From: Amphibalanus amphitrite
Taxonomy: Eukaryota > Arthropoda > Thecostraca > Balanomorpha > Balanidae
Reading direction: 5' to 3'
DNA length: 64,000 nucleotides
Assembly (NCBI RefSeq): GCF_019059575.1
Contig: NW_024881824.1
Span: 186,001 to 250,000 of the forward strand
Of the stretch, positions 1 to 11,023 are shown piece by piece (the stretch's first letter is position 1; each line of letters opens with the position of its first letter). The notes under the pieces are model-generated. The model saw only the letters and a program-made list of their open reading frames with translations, made no database searches and was not told where the DNA came from. Position numbers and translations under genes: made by a program.

Positions 1-400
1 AGCGAGCGAGAGGGTGGGCCTTGCACGTGCGAAATTGCGAGGTGGTACCTCCCACTGACTTGTGCACGGCACCCTACTAATCGGTCTCTAGCGATGTGCC
101 AAATTTGAGCACAATCGGCCTGGCCGTTCTCAAGATCTGGAAGCGGCACCCTGCACGTGCGCACGTGCAAAATGGATCCCAACTGACTTTTGCACTGCAC
201 CCTACTAACCGGTCCCTAACCACGTACCAAATTTGAGCGCAATCGGTCCAGCCGATCTCGAGATCTGGAATCGACCCCTGCACGTGCGCACGTGCAGCAG
301 CACCCCAACTGTGGCACATGCAAATGCATTGCCTAGTGGGTGCCTACCTACATGCCAAGTTTCAGCGCAATCGGCCCAGTAGTTACCAAAATATTGCAAT
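1..400. repeat. Tandem satellite, unit about 128 bp
   Basis: At least three units are visible. The phrase CACCCTACTAAYCGG recurs at 70 and 198, and CCAARTTTSAGC recurs near 97, 227 and 353, giving a period of 126 to 130 bp. The array probably continues to the left of the window. Units one and two each contain the perfect 18-bp palindrome TGCACGTGCGCACGTGCA (152-169 and 279-296), which holds two CACGTG E-boxes. The third unit is more diverged. No coding sense is seen; the short frames here are chance openings. Confidence 0.75.
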
Positions 401-1312
401 TGTTACAAAACTGACACTTCTTCGTTTTGCACGTGGCACGTGCATAAGGGGTCACCCACATGCGTCGGGAATAGTCCAATACTTGGTAGAAGGAATGAAG
501 CTACCCTACAAAAATTACCGCATGTAAATCGGTCAAGTGGTTGCTGAGATATAAGCGTCGCAAAAGCGTGACCACGGCCGGCCGGCCGCTCATACTCAGA
601 CATTTCCGTTATTCTACGTGACTCCGCTCGCTTCGCTCGCTCCGTAATTAGAGCTTGAGATTGTCCGGCATTTAGCCCAACAGGATACCTCTTCAATCGT
701 CGTAGCTGAACCCAGCATAAACTCAGCTTGTCTGAACTCAGACACACCATCAACATTGCCGAGTCTGAATTTGAGCTCGACGCCGGGCCCATGGGCCTGG
801 ACTTTGTGGTCATGGGCGCGGGAGCCAAGGGGCAGTGGGGGCGGCCTGCCCCCACAGGCCACAACTCTGGGGCCGTGGGAGCGCTGCCCTCACAACTTTT
901 CATAGGGCCAGGAACCGTCGGGGCAGCTTGTCCTCCCCGAATTAACGGTTGTGGGTCACAAAGGAAAACTAAAGGGAAGAAAACATTTAAGAAAAAAAAA
1001 ACCTCTTTACCTGGCTTGACAGCTCATGTGGAAGATTTAAGCCTTAATTCTACGTTACCAAAAAGGTAGTTCCTTGTCTCAGCTGGGACGAAATATCTCA
1101 CTTTTTGAAAATGTTTTCGTTTCGTTTTTTTTTTCGATGAAAAGGCGAAGGGGTGATAAATAAGTGGCCTAAAACCGGTGAGAAAACTAGATTTGGGGGT
1201 ACCCTAGGTTTGGCTAGTCCCAACCGGTTGGCACCCCCCAAGACGGCCGGCTGGATCCGCCCTTGAGTCAGGGGACTGTCCCGATCCCGTTCAGATGTCA
1301 GGAGGTTGACCT
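401..1312. other. No gene seen; mixed repeat-like sequence
   Basis: This stretch holds a run of GGCCGG units near 575, a CTCGCTTCGCTCGCTCC simple motif near 628, and A- and T-runs near 985 and 1120. A 113-codon frame at 728-1069 has no recognisable motif and looks like chance. Confidence 0.4.
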
Positions 1313-1541
1313 GAGGCCAGTTTCACCAACAAAAAACGGTCGGTTGCGATTATTTTTTGACAAAACGACAGTCTGTAAATCCTATCAACAGGTGAAAAAA
1401 GTAATTGCTGACCAAATAATAATACTTGTTACATTTTTCAAGTCAGCGATTAGTATTTTCAGCAGAAAATGACATTTCGAGACTATCATTTTGTCAAAAA
1501 ATAATCGCAGCCGTCTATTTTTTGTTGGTGAAACTGGCCTC
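1313..1541. mobile_element. Foldback MITE-like palindrome
   Basis: Two arms of about 62 bp face each other, 1313-1375 and 1480-1541. Both carry the same words (GAGGCCAGTTTCACCAACAA, then a TTATTTTTTGACAAAA block) with only a few differences. The central spacer is about 100 bp. There is no coding capacity. The arrangement is typical of a small non-autonomous DNA transposon; the superfamily cannot be told and no clear target duplication was found. Confidence 0.65.
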
Positions 1542-2062
1542 TGATCACATCTTTTATTGTTATCTAATCCGCCTTCAATCTTTGACTGGTGTCGCCAATA
1601 TTTTGTATGGTCTACTGAGCGCTGTCGTATGCTCAGGAAGGGCCCTCAAACGATAGCCGAGATCCTACGGCCGATAGCGAAGTCGCCGATTGCAGGGATC
1701 CGCATTCCCTGCCGCTTTTCAGAGTGGCGAGGCCCCGGGACCTCTTCAGTGCTGTTGATACTGCGCGCTCGATATAGTTGCATCGATAGTTGCATCAAGT
1801 ATACGTTGCATGACGCAAATGGCTCTGCAACGGAAAATTTCCACTGCAATACCTAAGTGGTTCGATACTGTATATTGTTCATTTTGACAAATGTTCAGTT
1901 TAATGAAAAACAATATCAAATTCTTATATGTATTCAATGTAAACGCGTTTCGATTATTTCATTATCAATACATTGATACAATACAGATATAATGATTATG
2001 TACACAAACGATTCAATGTGGGTGAACGCGAGCGATGAGATTGATATTTCAAACGTTATGAC

Positions 2063-2521
2063 CTATTCACGTGGCAAAACTTTCTGTTCCCTCCATAAAA
2101 TTCTGCCCAAAATTGGTGCCAATGAGTAATCTCCTCTTTTTGAGTTGATATTTGGCAAACATTCAATCACCGCAGCTTCGATCAGTTTTCGTCGATTTTT
2201 CCCTTTTCCGCTCCATATAATTCTTGCGTCTTTCCACTTTGGTAAATTGTTTTGTTCCTCTATAATATGAATAACGAAAGAGCTTGTATCTTTGTGGTTT
2301 CGAACGTCTCTTTTATGTTCGTCTAGTCTCTTCTTCATTCCCCGATATGTTTCGCCTATATAAGATTTGGAAAACCCCCCGCACGGAACTCTGTACACGA
2401 CGCTGTCCAAACTTTCGTCCGCCCTTCTTTTCTTGATTATATCTTTGGTCCTAAGACCGGTCCTTTCCACAAGTATGACGCCTGCCTGTCTTAAGGCCTT
2501 AGATATGATTTCTGTATTTTT
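2063..2521 (-). pseudogene. GIY-YIG endonuclease domain of a Penelope-like element (left arm)
   Basis: This is the minus-strand counterpart of the right-arm domain, with the same end of frame (REQKVLPRE then stop). It keeps the YIGE motif, the conserved Arg and the Glu in VIECLPNIN. Compared with the right arm it differs at several residues: one of the paired Cys before YIG is replaced by Phe (CGGF), Ile is Leu after MKKR, and one Ile is Arg in KDARIIW. The paired-Cys change suggests this copy is the more decayed of the two. Confidence 0.75.
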
Positions 2522-2591
2522 GCTGCCTGGTACTACTATCATCGTTCTATGGCGTTCTCTTTTTCTATATAGTAGTACCAGGCAGCAAAAA

Positions 2592-3050
2592 ATAAATACA
2601 GAAATCATATCTAAGGCCTTAAGACAGGCAGGCGTCATACTTGTGGAAAGGACCGGTCTTAGGACCAAAGATATAATCAAGAAAAGAAGGGCGGACGAAA
2701 GTTTGGACAGCGTCGTGTACAGCGTTCCGTGCGGGGGGTGTTCCAAATCTTATATAGGCGAAACATATCGGGGAATGAAGAAGAGAATAGACGAACATAA
2801 AAGAGACGTTCGAAACCACAAAGATACAAGCTCTTTCGTTATTCATATTATAGAGGAACAAAACAATTTACCAAAGTGGAAAGACGCAATAATTATATGG
2901 AGCGGAAAAGGGAAAAATCGACGAAAACTGATCGAAGCTGCGGTGATTGAATGTTTGCCAAATATCAACTCAAAAAGAGGAGATTACTCATTGGCACCAA
3001 TTTTGGGTAGAATTTTATGGAGGGAACAGAAAGTTTTGCCACGTGAATAG
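2592..3050 (+). pseudogene. GIY-YIG endonuclease domain of a Penelope-like element (right arm)
   Basis: The frame reads through about 150 codons to a stop at 3048-3050. It contains VVYSVPCGGCSKSYIGE followed by an MKKRIDEHKRDV block: the GIY-YIG core (VY...YIG), the conserved Arg in the helix after YIG, and a later Glu in AVIECLPNIN. The paired Cys just before the YIG motif (CGGC) are usual in Penelope-like endonucleases, as is the EH pair after it. The reverse transcriptase that should precede this domain is absent, so this is a 5'-truncated fragment of a retroelement protein. Frame upstream of about 2592 runs into the opposite arm and has no meaning. Confidence 0.8.
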
Positions 3051-3555
3051 GTCATAACGTTTGAAATATCAATCTCATCGCTCGCGTTCACCCACATTGA
3101 ATCGTTTGTGTACATAATCATTATATATGTATTGTATCAATATATTGATAAAGAAATAATCGAAACGCGTTTACATTGGATACAGATAAGAATTTGATAT
3201 TGTTTTTTCGAGGTTCGATATTGATATAGCTAATGCCTCGTGATGGCCAGGCTGCCTTTGCTAATCCGAACAAGGTGTTCCTGTTGCTGTACTCTGTCCT
3301 GTATCGTGTGAGCTCGACTGGTGTCTAGGAGGGGGAGGGGGGGGGGTGCAGGCACGGTGCACTGGAGGTCACGGGGCCGACCAAACTGCTGACCTCTGAC
3401 CCCGGCCATGACCCGAGGAGGGGAGCTGATCGGCTGGTGACCCGAACACGGTCCAAACTCAATCCATGCACACTTTGTAGTCGTTGCCAACAAGTTGAAA
3501 ACAGGTATATTCTTCATCAGTGGCATGGTTAGTACGAGCATGAGGTCTAAAATTT

Positions 3556-3760
3556 TCCCATACCTGCTACATTGCATGATTAAATCGAGACATCCAGGCA
3601 TTTAAACGGCACGTGCACTGTACCACACTTTTCAAAGTTTAATGCAATGCTTTCATATTACAAGCCGTGTGGTTCAAGGGGTGTGGTTAAACACGTTGAA
3701 CCACACGGCTGCTGACGTCACTATCATATAGTTGTGAGCTTTTTGGCAGGTATGGGAAAT
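3556..3760. repeat. Short inverted repeats and hairpin
   Basis: TTTCCCATACCTGC near 3557 is mirrored by GCAGGTATGGGAAA near 3746, enclosing about 200 bp. Inside lies a second hairpin, AGCCGTGTGGTTCAA near 3664 against TTGAACCACACGGCT near 3697. A perfect TGACGTCA lies at 3713-3720. This could be a degraded MITE; no target duplication is clear. Confidence 0.45.
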
Positions 3761-3781
3761 ACCTACCTTCCAGCCCTGAGG

Positions 3782-3896
3782 CCGGGAATTCAATAAATGT
3801 CACCTCGCTTTTTTTAGCAAAAGCACCTCGGGCCTAACGGCCCTCGGAGTTTTCGCTAAAAAACCTCGGTGACATTTATTGAATCATCCCGGCCCC
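3782..3896. repeat. 115-bp foldback hairpin
   Basis: The left arm (CCGGGAATTCAATAAATGTC onward) and the right arm (ending GACATTTATTGAATCATCCC) fold on each other almost end to end with a 4-base loop between GGGCC and GGCCC. It abuts the TTAA element that starts at 3914. It has no coding capacity. Confidence 0.6.
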
Positions 3897-3913
3897 GGGC
3901 AGGAATATATTAA

Positions 3914-5090
3914 CCCGCGCCGGGCCGGGGCCGGGGGGGGGGGTGTTTAAACACCCCCTCCCTGCAGTTTTTCGCAGATATTTCAAAAACGGCGGCGCGG
4001 AGCGACGCCGTTTTTGGCACAATTGTTCGTGTATCTTTTCCGCACATGTTGTGAAAATTTCAGACCCAGGTCGCCCAAGGTCAGGTCACCAGGTCACGCG
4101 AAGTAACCTCACCTCAGAAAAAAGGAATGCTCGTCATAGCTACACCGATTGAACGATTGCCTTGAAACTTTCAGCGATTGATAAGAATAACAGTATCTAT
4201 AAAATGTATATCTCGGAATTTTGATATCGGTGACCTAAGGTCAGGTCAATTTTGCGGACTCTCCATAAGTCAATGGGAGAAAATTGAAAAGCGTCTGTTT
4301 TGCACGAACGCCATTCTAGACACTCTCAAACATCGAGATGCAGGTAAAATTGACACACTGAACCGGAAAATGGCACCTGTGACCCCTTGTTATGTCCTTC
4401 AGGTCATCTCAGGTCACGAATAGTATCTAACAGGTTTTTGCTAATAACTTCTGATAGAGACATGCTAGAGCGATGAAAACGCCTTAGATGTGTTCGGCTC
4501 GACGTTGCGGATCGACTGATATGCAACATGACCTTTTCCGGTCAGGTCATGACCTTGACCTGAGGTCAAATTTTCAAATTGACCTTTCAAGGTCAAATTA
4601 TAGTTCTTTCGACGCGTCTCGACGAGAGGAACACGATGCTGGCACAAGAAATGTCGTGGCTCTTTTGAGTCAAAAGTTATTGCCGAAAAACACTTTTCGT
4701 AAAAACGGCTATTTTTGGAGTTTTTGCCCTCTGGAGGCCAAGCCGTTGACCTGAGGTTAAATCTGAGGACATGTCAGCAAAGAGCGTGAAAAGAGCTATC
4801 GAATGCGCTTTTCCGCGGCGCTGTAGCTCTATCGGTTCCCGAGTTAGCCGTTGGCAGTTTCCAAAATGTTGAAATAGCCAACATTTTACCTTGACCTCTG
4901 GTGACCTCTAGTGACCTGACCTTTGACCTAACCTAAAAAATGACCGAAGTGTTTTCGTCCTGATTTTGGCCGTTCTTTCGAATGCCGCTTACCGCGTGTC
5001 GCTACGTGGCCCAGGAGCCGAGTTAGAAGGGGGGTGTTTAGACACCCCCCGGCCCGGCGCGGAAGTCGCGGAGCACCGGCCCGGCGTGGG
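3914..5090. mobile_element. TTAA-flanked, piggyBac-like non-autonomous element A
   Basis: The element is flanked by TTAA at 3910-3913 and 5091-5094. Its ends are inverted repeats: CCCGCGCCGGGCCGGGGC on the left against the complement CCCACGCCGGGCCGGTGC on the right, 16 of 18 matching. A TTAA target and CCC ends are hallmarks of piggyBac-type transposons. Just inside each end is a hairpin, GGGGGTGTTTAAACACCCCC on the left and a similar GTGTTTAGACAC form on the right. The 1177-bp interior has no transposase and about twenty AGGTCA or TGACCT words in both orientations. Parts match the element at 59792-60795 in inverted orientation. Confidence 0.75.
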
Positions 5091-5349
5091 TTAAACCAAA
5101 TAACAATAGGACAGATAAGATGTTTTCATTATATTTTTCAACACCCACAGTTCATTCTGTAGAAATAGTCCGTTCTCCGTTCTCTCAATCCAGGTGATAT
5201 TCTTAGTGAGCTGTGAAGTAAGTACATACATAAGAATTATATGAAGTAGGTATCATATCTGTACTCAGTGGCGTATCCAGGGGGGAGGCCAAGAGGCCAT
5301 GGCCTCCCCTTTGGCATCAAACATGCAAGTGGGCCCTTTGGGTCACTTG

Positions 5350-6370
<1,021 letters not shown>

Positions 6371-7160
6371 TTCAATGGTATGGCCAGGGGCGAGGGGGCA
6401 CGTGTCCGTTATAGGGTTTAGGGTCCCCTCGGGCCCGAGAGGCCCTGCGGTGCCAATTGGCGGCAGAGGGCCCGCGCTGGCAACACTTTAACTGGAAAGG
6501 AGACCACAGGGCTTGTGAGAACACCCCATGGGCTCTTGTGTAGCCACACTTATCTCCAGAAGGGCCTCACGCCAGGTTCTGAGGGACCATGCCGGCCCTG
6601 AGGGCTCTTGCCGGCCAATAAGGGATCAGCTGTGAGGGCCCCATACCCGTTTGCTATGGCCCCACGGCCCACACCGGTGTTTCTGAGGGCCCTCACAACG
6701 GCGCCTGCGAGGGCCTCCACTGCCACCTCTAAGGGCCCCACACCAGTGCCTACTACTTCGGCTACTTCGGCGGCTCTGAGAGCCCCCACACCGGCGCCTC
6801 CGAGGGCCCTATGCAGCGCATCTAACGGTCACTTACCAGTGACTCTGAGGGCCTCTTACCGACCTCTGAGGGTCCCTTGCCGGCCTATGAAGGGCCACCA
6901 GTAACTCAGGGCCCCACACATGCCTAAGTGATGGCCCCCACCAATGTCTCTAAGCCCTAAGGCCCCCACAACAGCGCCTGTGAGGACCCCACGCCAGCGC
7001 ATCTGGCGGCCTTTCACCGACACCTCTGAGGGACTAGCACAGGTGACTGTGAGGCGCTCGCTCGCTTCACTTCCTCATAAAATACCGTGCATTTTATGCA
7101 TACTTCTCAAGCAAAAATTATATTTTTACCTGCCAATTATGCACATTTTCTCAGGGCTAA

Positions 7161-7194
7161 GACAGACAGACAGACAGACAGACAGACGGACAGA
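7161..7194 (+). repeat. (GACA)n microsatellite
   Basis: About eight GACA units with one GACG variant lie within hAT element 1. Longer, more degenerate arrays of the same word are at 23773-24020 and 43921-44170. Confidence 0.85.
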
Positions 7195-8154
7195 GGGGCC
7201 CGTCTGCAAGGGGGAACCGGACCCAATGTGCCCAATCTTCTCATCGAAAGGTTCTGGATACGCCCCTGCCTGGGTTGACAGCGGCATCCGGGTGACCCGT
7301 GGGCCCCTTTGAGAGCAGGCGGCCCCCTCCTGGGCGAAATCCTGGGTACGTGCCTGCCTGAGTGTCCCAAGAGAAACAACCTTCAGGGCCTCATCTAAAG
7401 TACTGGCCCAAGCATAAATAAAGTCAAACTGCGTCAAACTATCTTAAAATGCCATTTGATGGCCCTCATAGGCCCTCAGGGGGCATCATGGGCTTCTAGA
7501 GACGGGCGTGGGTTCGAGAGCGGCATAAGGTCGGCAGACTGACTCAAAGACTTCCAAGAGCCGGCGGGGGGATGCCTATGAGGCCAGCCATAGCATGGGT
7601 CTCCTGAGGCCATTATGGGGCCCGGAGGCCAGCGAGGTTCACTCTGTTGCCGGTGTGGGGCTTCCAGAGGCCAGAATGAGCCTTCAGAGGTCGGAGTGAG
7701 GCCAATGTGGACAACATAGGGCCATCAGAGTCTAGATCAGAGCTCAACCCGAGTCGGGCCCTTCAAAGTTAAGGGTATCAGCCCTCAACCAGCGCAAACC
7801 ACTAAGAGATTGACATCTGCCCTTTGAAAAATGAAATGACAAAACATTTTGCTTTTGATAATCTTTAGTGGCCCCGGCGACGACCAAAGCAAAAAAAAAA
7901 AACTGTATGCCTACTGCTGAAATAAATCGTACACTACATACAGAGCTATCGATATCAATGGCTTTTTCACGTTTTTCTTCTCTCTTTTTTAGATTGCCGA
8001 GTGTGCCTAAAAAGGCTCCCTCATATGGGTGAAAAAGGCAAAGAACCGCACCTGGGCGTGAGTTAAGTACAACACTACTGGGGCCCCTAAGGTAAGGGTG
8101 GGGCCCCTTGAGCAGGTTTGGCCTCCCCTTTTCAAGATCCTGGATACGCCACTG

Positions 8155-8818
8155 TCTGTACTAATCTTTCACCTCCAGTCTCGTCACCGATAGCGGTTTT
8201 CAGTTCTGATAGTGTATGAAGTGAGTCTGTCAGTGAGGGAGCTCAGCGCCGACCGGTAGGACGTGTGTGTGTTGGAACGCCTGAGGATCGTACATCGAAC
8301 GAATAGTGGTGAAAAACTTGAGCCGAGGATAAGGAACAGTGATGAAATTTTTAGCTGGGAACATGTGATAAAAGTGAAAATTAGCGCTGGGGAAAAGAGA
8401 GACTGATGAAATTTGCAGCTGAGGACAAACAAATGGTGATGACAGTCAACATGCTGGCAATCAGATAGTTATGAAAATAAGTGCATAAAGAAAGTGGTAA
8501 AAATTATCGCACGACGCCATTGAAAATAAAGGCATTGTCCACAAACAACAACAGAAAATGATGGAACCAATCGCCAAGGACAGTGAAAAGTAATGCAAAT
8601 TAGAGCCGCAGACAGCTATTAGTGATGCAACTCAGAGCGATGGACATCAGACCAGGCCTCAGTGAACGTCCCTTCATGACCCGTAAGCGTTCCGTCGGTG
8701 GAGAAGATCGGGCTGATGTCTGCACCTCGAGCGGTCAGATTTCGATGACGTAAGCCGCGACCGAGCTGCCCGACCTCCACCGCCTGCGGGTGTGACCTGA
8801 CCGAGACGGAGCACAGCG
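8155..8818 (+). promoter_or_regulatory. Upstream region / 5' UTR of the Mab-21-like gene
   Basis: This is the only single-copy sequence between the right end of hAT element 1 and the start codon at 8819. No TATA box is obvious. Initiator-like TCAGT words occur near 8209 and 8229. Any promoter must lie here or inside the transposon, so the insertion may have displaced or supplied upstream control sequence. Confidence 0.35.
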
Positions 8819-10696
8819 ATGTCTGACCCAGGGAGGACGGCCAGTGGTGGCAGCGGTGAGGGTACGGCTACACCGCAGGACTCAGACGGGGCTCGGCTGA
8901 TGGCAGCCTGCGGCGAACACATCGATCTGGTGGTGGACGCGTGGTTTGATTCCAATGACATAAGATACGAGCTTCAATCAATTAACAACATGATGGCCGA
9001 AAGGAAGGGCAATTACGGTGCCCTGTGGTACCGTCCTATCTACCTTGCTGTGCGATCCCGTTACGTCAAATGCCAATGTTCACCGTTTAACTCCATTCTG
9101 CTGAAGAACACAGTCACTTCCGGTAGCAGGGCAGAGAAGCTAGACACCAAACCGAGGCCACCAACTTATCAAGGCGGCTCAGATGCGGACATCATGTTTG
9201 AACTGGGTCCGGTAGACTGGGTGTTTCCCGACACTGCCAACGGCAGTTCAGCGGAGGATACCAATACAGGAGCGGCACCAACTGCCGATCTCGGGGGTCC
9301 GAACAGCGACCCGCCTCCTCGCCTGGTGATCACCGAGACAGAGAACCCCGGCTTCGTGCTGCTGTTGCAGGAGCGTAAAGACGACTGTCCTCACCAGGAG
9401 AGGGTCATCTTCAAAGCTGAGGACGTGACAAATTTTTTCAAGGAACACCAAAACGTAGGGCTAGCACCAAACGCCACAACAAAAGGTGTCAGCGGGCCTG
9501 CCCTAACCCATTCATCTTATCTGTCGTACAATATGGCGACCACCGACTATGACAGAGTGCCATGTCTGCACGTCGCAGTGTGGTTCATCTCTGACGAGTT
9601 TTTTACCCGTCACCGCCGCCACAACTGGCCACCAGAAGCCGTCAGGGACAATATCAGACAGTTCGGCCTACACCTGGTGCCGGTGGGTGCTCACGGGAGC
9701 AGCACTGAAAGGTTTGAGTTCAGGATATCCTTCTCAAGAGCGGAGATGTTACTCGCTTCCTTGCTAACTGATCGACAACGACATGCTGTCATTGCTTTCA
9801 AGCTGTGCAAAGCTCTCGTACCAAACGGCAAGATGGTGAAGTCCTACTATGCAAAGACAGCGATGCTGTGGCTATGCGAGCAAACACCAAAGGATGACTG
9901 GACGGTTGTCTCTCAGAGTGTCATCAAACTGCTGGACTTCCTGGAAGAGGCTATCGACACGGGAAACCTTCCGTGCTACTTCTGGAGCCAGCTGAACCTA
10001 CTCCGGTTTACCAGTCAGGGTGACCGGGAGCTCATGAAGAAGGCTCTGCTAGACATCAGACAAAATCTGAGCATCCTTCTGGCACGTGAGTTGTGTGTGT
10101 ATCAGCCTGGACTTCAGAAGATGCTGACACAGACGACCACGCAACTAACGGAGCGCCAGGTGCGTGTCTGTCTGGCTCGATGGAACATCCTATTTGGCGT
10201 AATAGGAAATCTTGAGTTTTATCTGGCGATGGACACTTCACCTGAGGGAGAAAGACTGCTGTCCGTCCTGGTACATTCCAAACAGTTTACTGCATCTACT
10301 GTATCTAGACTGTTGAGAACATTCAGTCACCAGTACATACTGCACAAGTACCTGTTCAAGGCGATGACTGTTGCTCCAGAGGACGTGACATTGCAGATCC
10401 ACTTCACCCCCTTTGGCCATGGTTTCGCCTGGGACGCGGCTCCTCTGATAGAGCTACTCAATGGATGTGACATGCGATGCCTTCTGGGGGATCCTGACGC
10501 GGTGCGAGCCTGGCTGAGGCGTCAGCAACAGCTGCCGGAAGCTGAGCGGCCGGCCGGTCTGCCCGCGGACCTGAGGTCGCTGGGTGACCTCTGTGACCTG
10601 CTGTTCAACATTCCACTGCTGAGCCAGGCTCTCAGGGGAAGTGTACTGGACAAGTGGTCAGGACATGCAGTTAACAGTGAGCGCGCGATGGAATGA
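8819..10696 (+). CDS. Intronless Mab-21 / cGAS-like nucleotidyltransferase-fold protein
   Basis: The 625-residue frame starts at the first ATG after a stop-rich leader. Residues 102-103 (GS in TSGSRAEKL) and 122-124 (DAD in GGSDADIMFEL) match the GS...[D/E]h[D/E] catalytic signature of the cGAS/Mab-21 fold; an Asp in the DYDRVPCL segment (243 or 245) is the likely third acidic residue. Residues 268-310 (HNWPPEAV, GLHLVPVG, FRISFSRAEM) and 339-362 (MVKSYYAKTAMLWLCEQ...DDW) are classic Mab-21 helical-lobe motifs. Intact acidic residues suggest an active enzyme, possibly a cyclic-dinucleotide-making immune sensor (cGLR), but many Mab-21 proteins have unknown function and I see no clear zinc-binding insert. 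No introns are seen. The same frame continues past the stop (see next entry). Confidence 0.85.
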   Translation: MSDPGRTASGGSGEGTATPQDSDGARLMAACGEHIDLVVDAWFDSNDIRYELQSINNMMAERKGNYGALWYRPIYLAVRSRYVKCQCSPFNSILLKNTVTSGSRAEKLDTKPRPPTYQGGSDADIMFELGPVDWVFPDTANGSSAEDTNTGAAPTADLGGPNSDPPPRLVITETENPGFVLLLQERKDDCPHQERVIFKAEDVTNFFKEHQNVGLAPNATTKGVSGPALTHSSYLSYNMATTDYDRVPCLHVAVWFISDEFFTRHRRHNWPPEAVRDNIRQFGLHLVPVGAHGSSTERFEFRISFSRAEMLLASLLTDRQRHAVIAFKLCKALVPNGKMVKSYYAKTAMLWLCEQTPKDDWTVVSQSVIKLLDFLEEAIDTGNLPCYFWSQLNLLRFTSQGDRELMKKALLDIRQNLSILLARELCVYQPGLQKMLTQTTTQLTERQVRVCLARWNILFGVIGNLEFYLAMDTSPEGERLLSVLVHSKQFTASTVSRLLRTFSHQYILHKYLFKAMTVAPEDVTLQIHFTPFGHGFAWDAAPLIELLNGCDMRCLLGDPDAVRAWLRRQQQLPEAERPAGLPADLRSLGDLCDLLFNIPLLSQALRGSVLDKWSGHAVNSERAME

Positions 10697-10960
10697 CTCA
10701 CACATTATCAGTTCAAGACATTTGAAGATATCATGAAAACATGTCTGAATGAAGCCTCATGTTGGAAGGATAAAGCGATTGACTTTCAAACCAAGGTCGG
10801 CATGGACTACCAGACGGCGCTGCGGACGGCCTGCCGTTTTGGTGTGGAGGTGCGGCGGTTCTGTGACGACCCGGAGACGGCCAGAGAGGATGAGAGGCGC
10901 AGACGCCGCCTGCCGGACCCCTGGGGGCTGCTGCTCTTTTGGCTGGGCAGGCCACTCTGA
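10697..10960 (+). CDS. In-frame 88-codon extension after the Mab-21 gene's UGA
   Basis: Directly after the TGA at 10694-10696 the same frame stays open for 88 codons, ending at 10960. It begins LTHYQFKTFEDIMKTCLNEA and continues with a WKDKAIDFQTKVGMDYQTALR segment, an acidic/basic stretch and a tail ending FWLGRPL. It reads like real protein, and the helical segment would be a natural C-terminal continuation. The stop context is UGA followed by C, the leakiest four-base context. Three readings are possible: programmed read-through, a premature stop shortening a longer ancestral protein, or a sequencing error. An internal ATG at 10733 could also start a separate 75-residue frame, but nothing favours that. 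Confidence 0.5.
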   Translation, partial: LTHYQFKTFEDIMKTCLNEASCWKDKAIDFQTKVGMDYQTALRTACRFGVEVRRFCDDPETAREDERRRRRLPDPWGLLLFWLGRPL

Positions 10961-11023
10961 GGTGTGGACGGGAGAGGTGGTGTTATGCCACTCTGGGGTG
11001 TGGACGGGAGAGGTGGTGTTATG
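10952..11023 (+). repeat. Two-copy 36-bp tandem duplication across the extension's stop
   Basis: The units at 10952-10987 and 10988-11023 are identical at 35 of 36 bases (CCACTCTGRGGTGTGGACGG onward). The one difference makes TGA in the first copy and TGG in the second, so the first copy supplies the stop codon of the extension frame. Confidence 0.8.

Larger units (their letters stand above)
1905..3208. mobile_element. Head-to-head inverted pair of Penelope-like element ends
   Basis: Arm one (1905-2538, minus-strand sense) and arm two (2570-3208, plus-strand sense) are near-identical reverse complements, separated by a 31-bp spacer. Each arm carries the 3' part of a Penelope-like element: the end of the reading frame, encoding a GIY-YIG endonuclease, plus about 155 bp of 3' untranslated sequence. 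Both copies are truncated at essentially the same point upstream of the endonuclease, so neither holds a reverse transcriptase. Inverted and tandem partial copies are known for Penelope-like elements. The low divergence between arms suggests a fairly recent event. Confidence 0.8.

Noticed and set aside
6550-7440. Ala/Pro/Thr-rich frames that look mucin-like
   Set aside because: They are translations of the minisatellite inside hAT element 1, with no start context or signal peptide.
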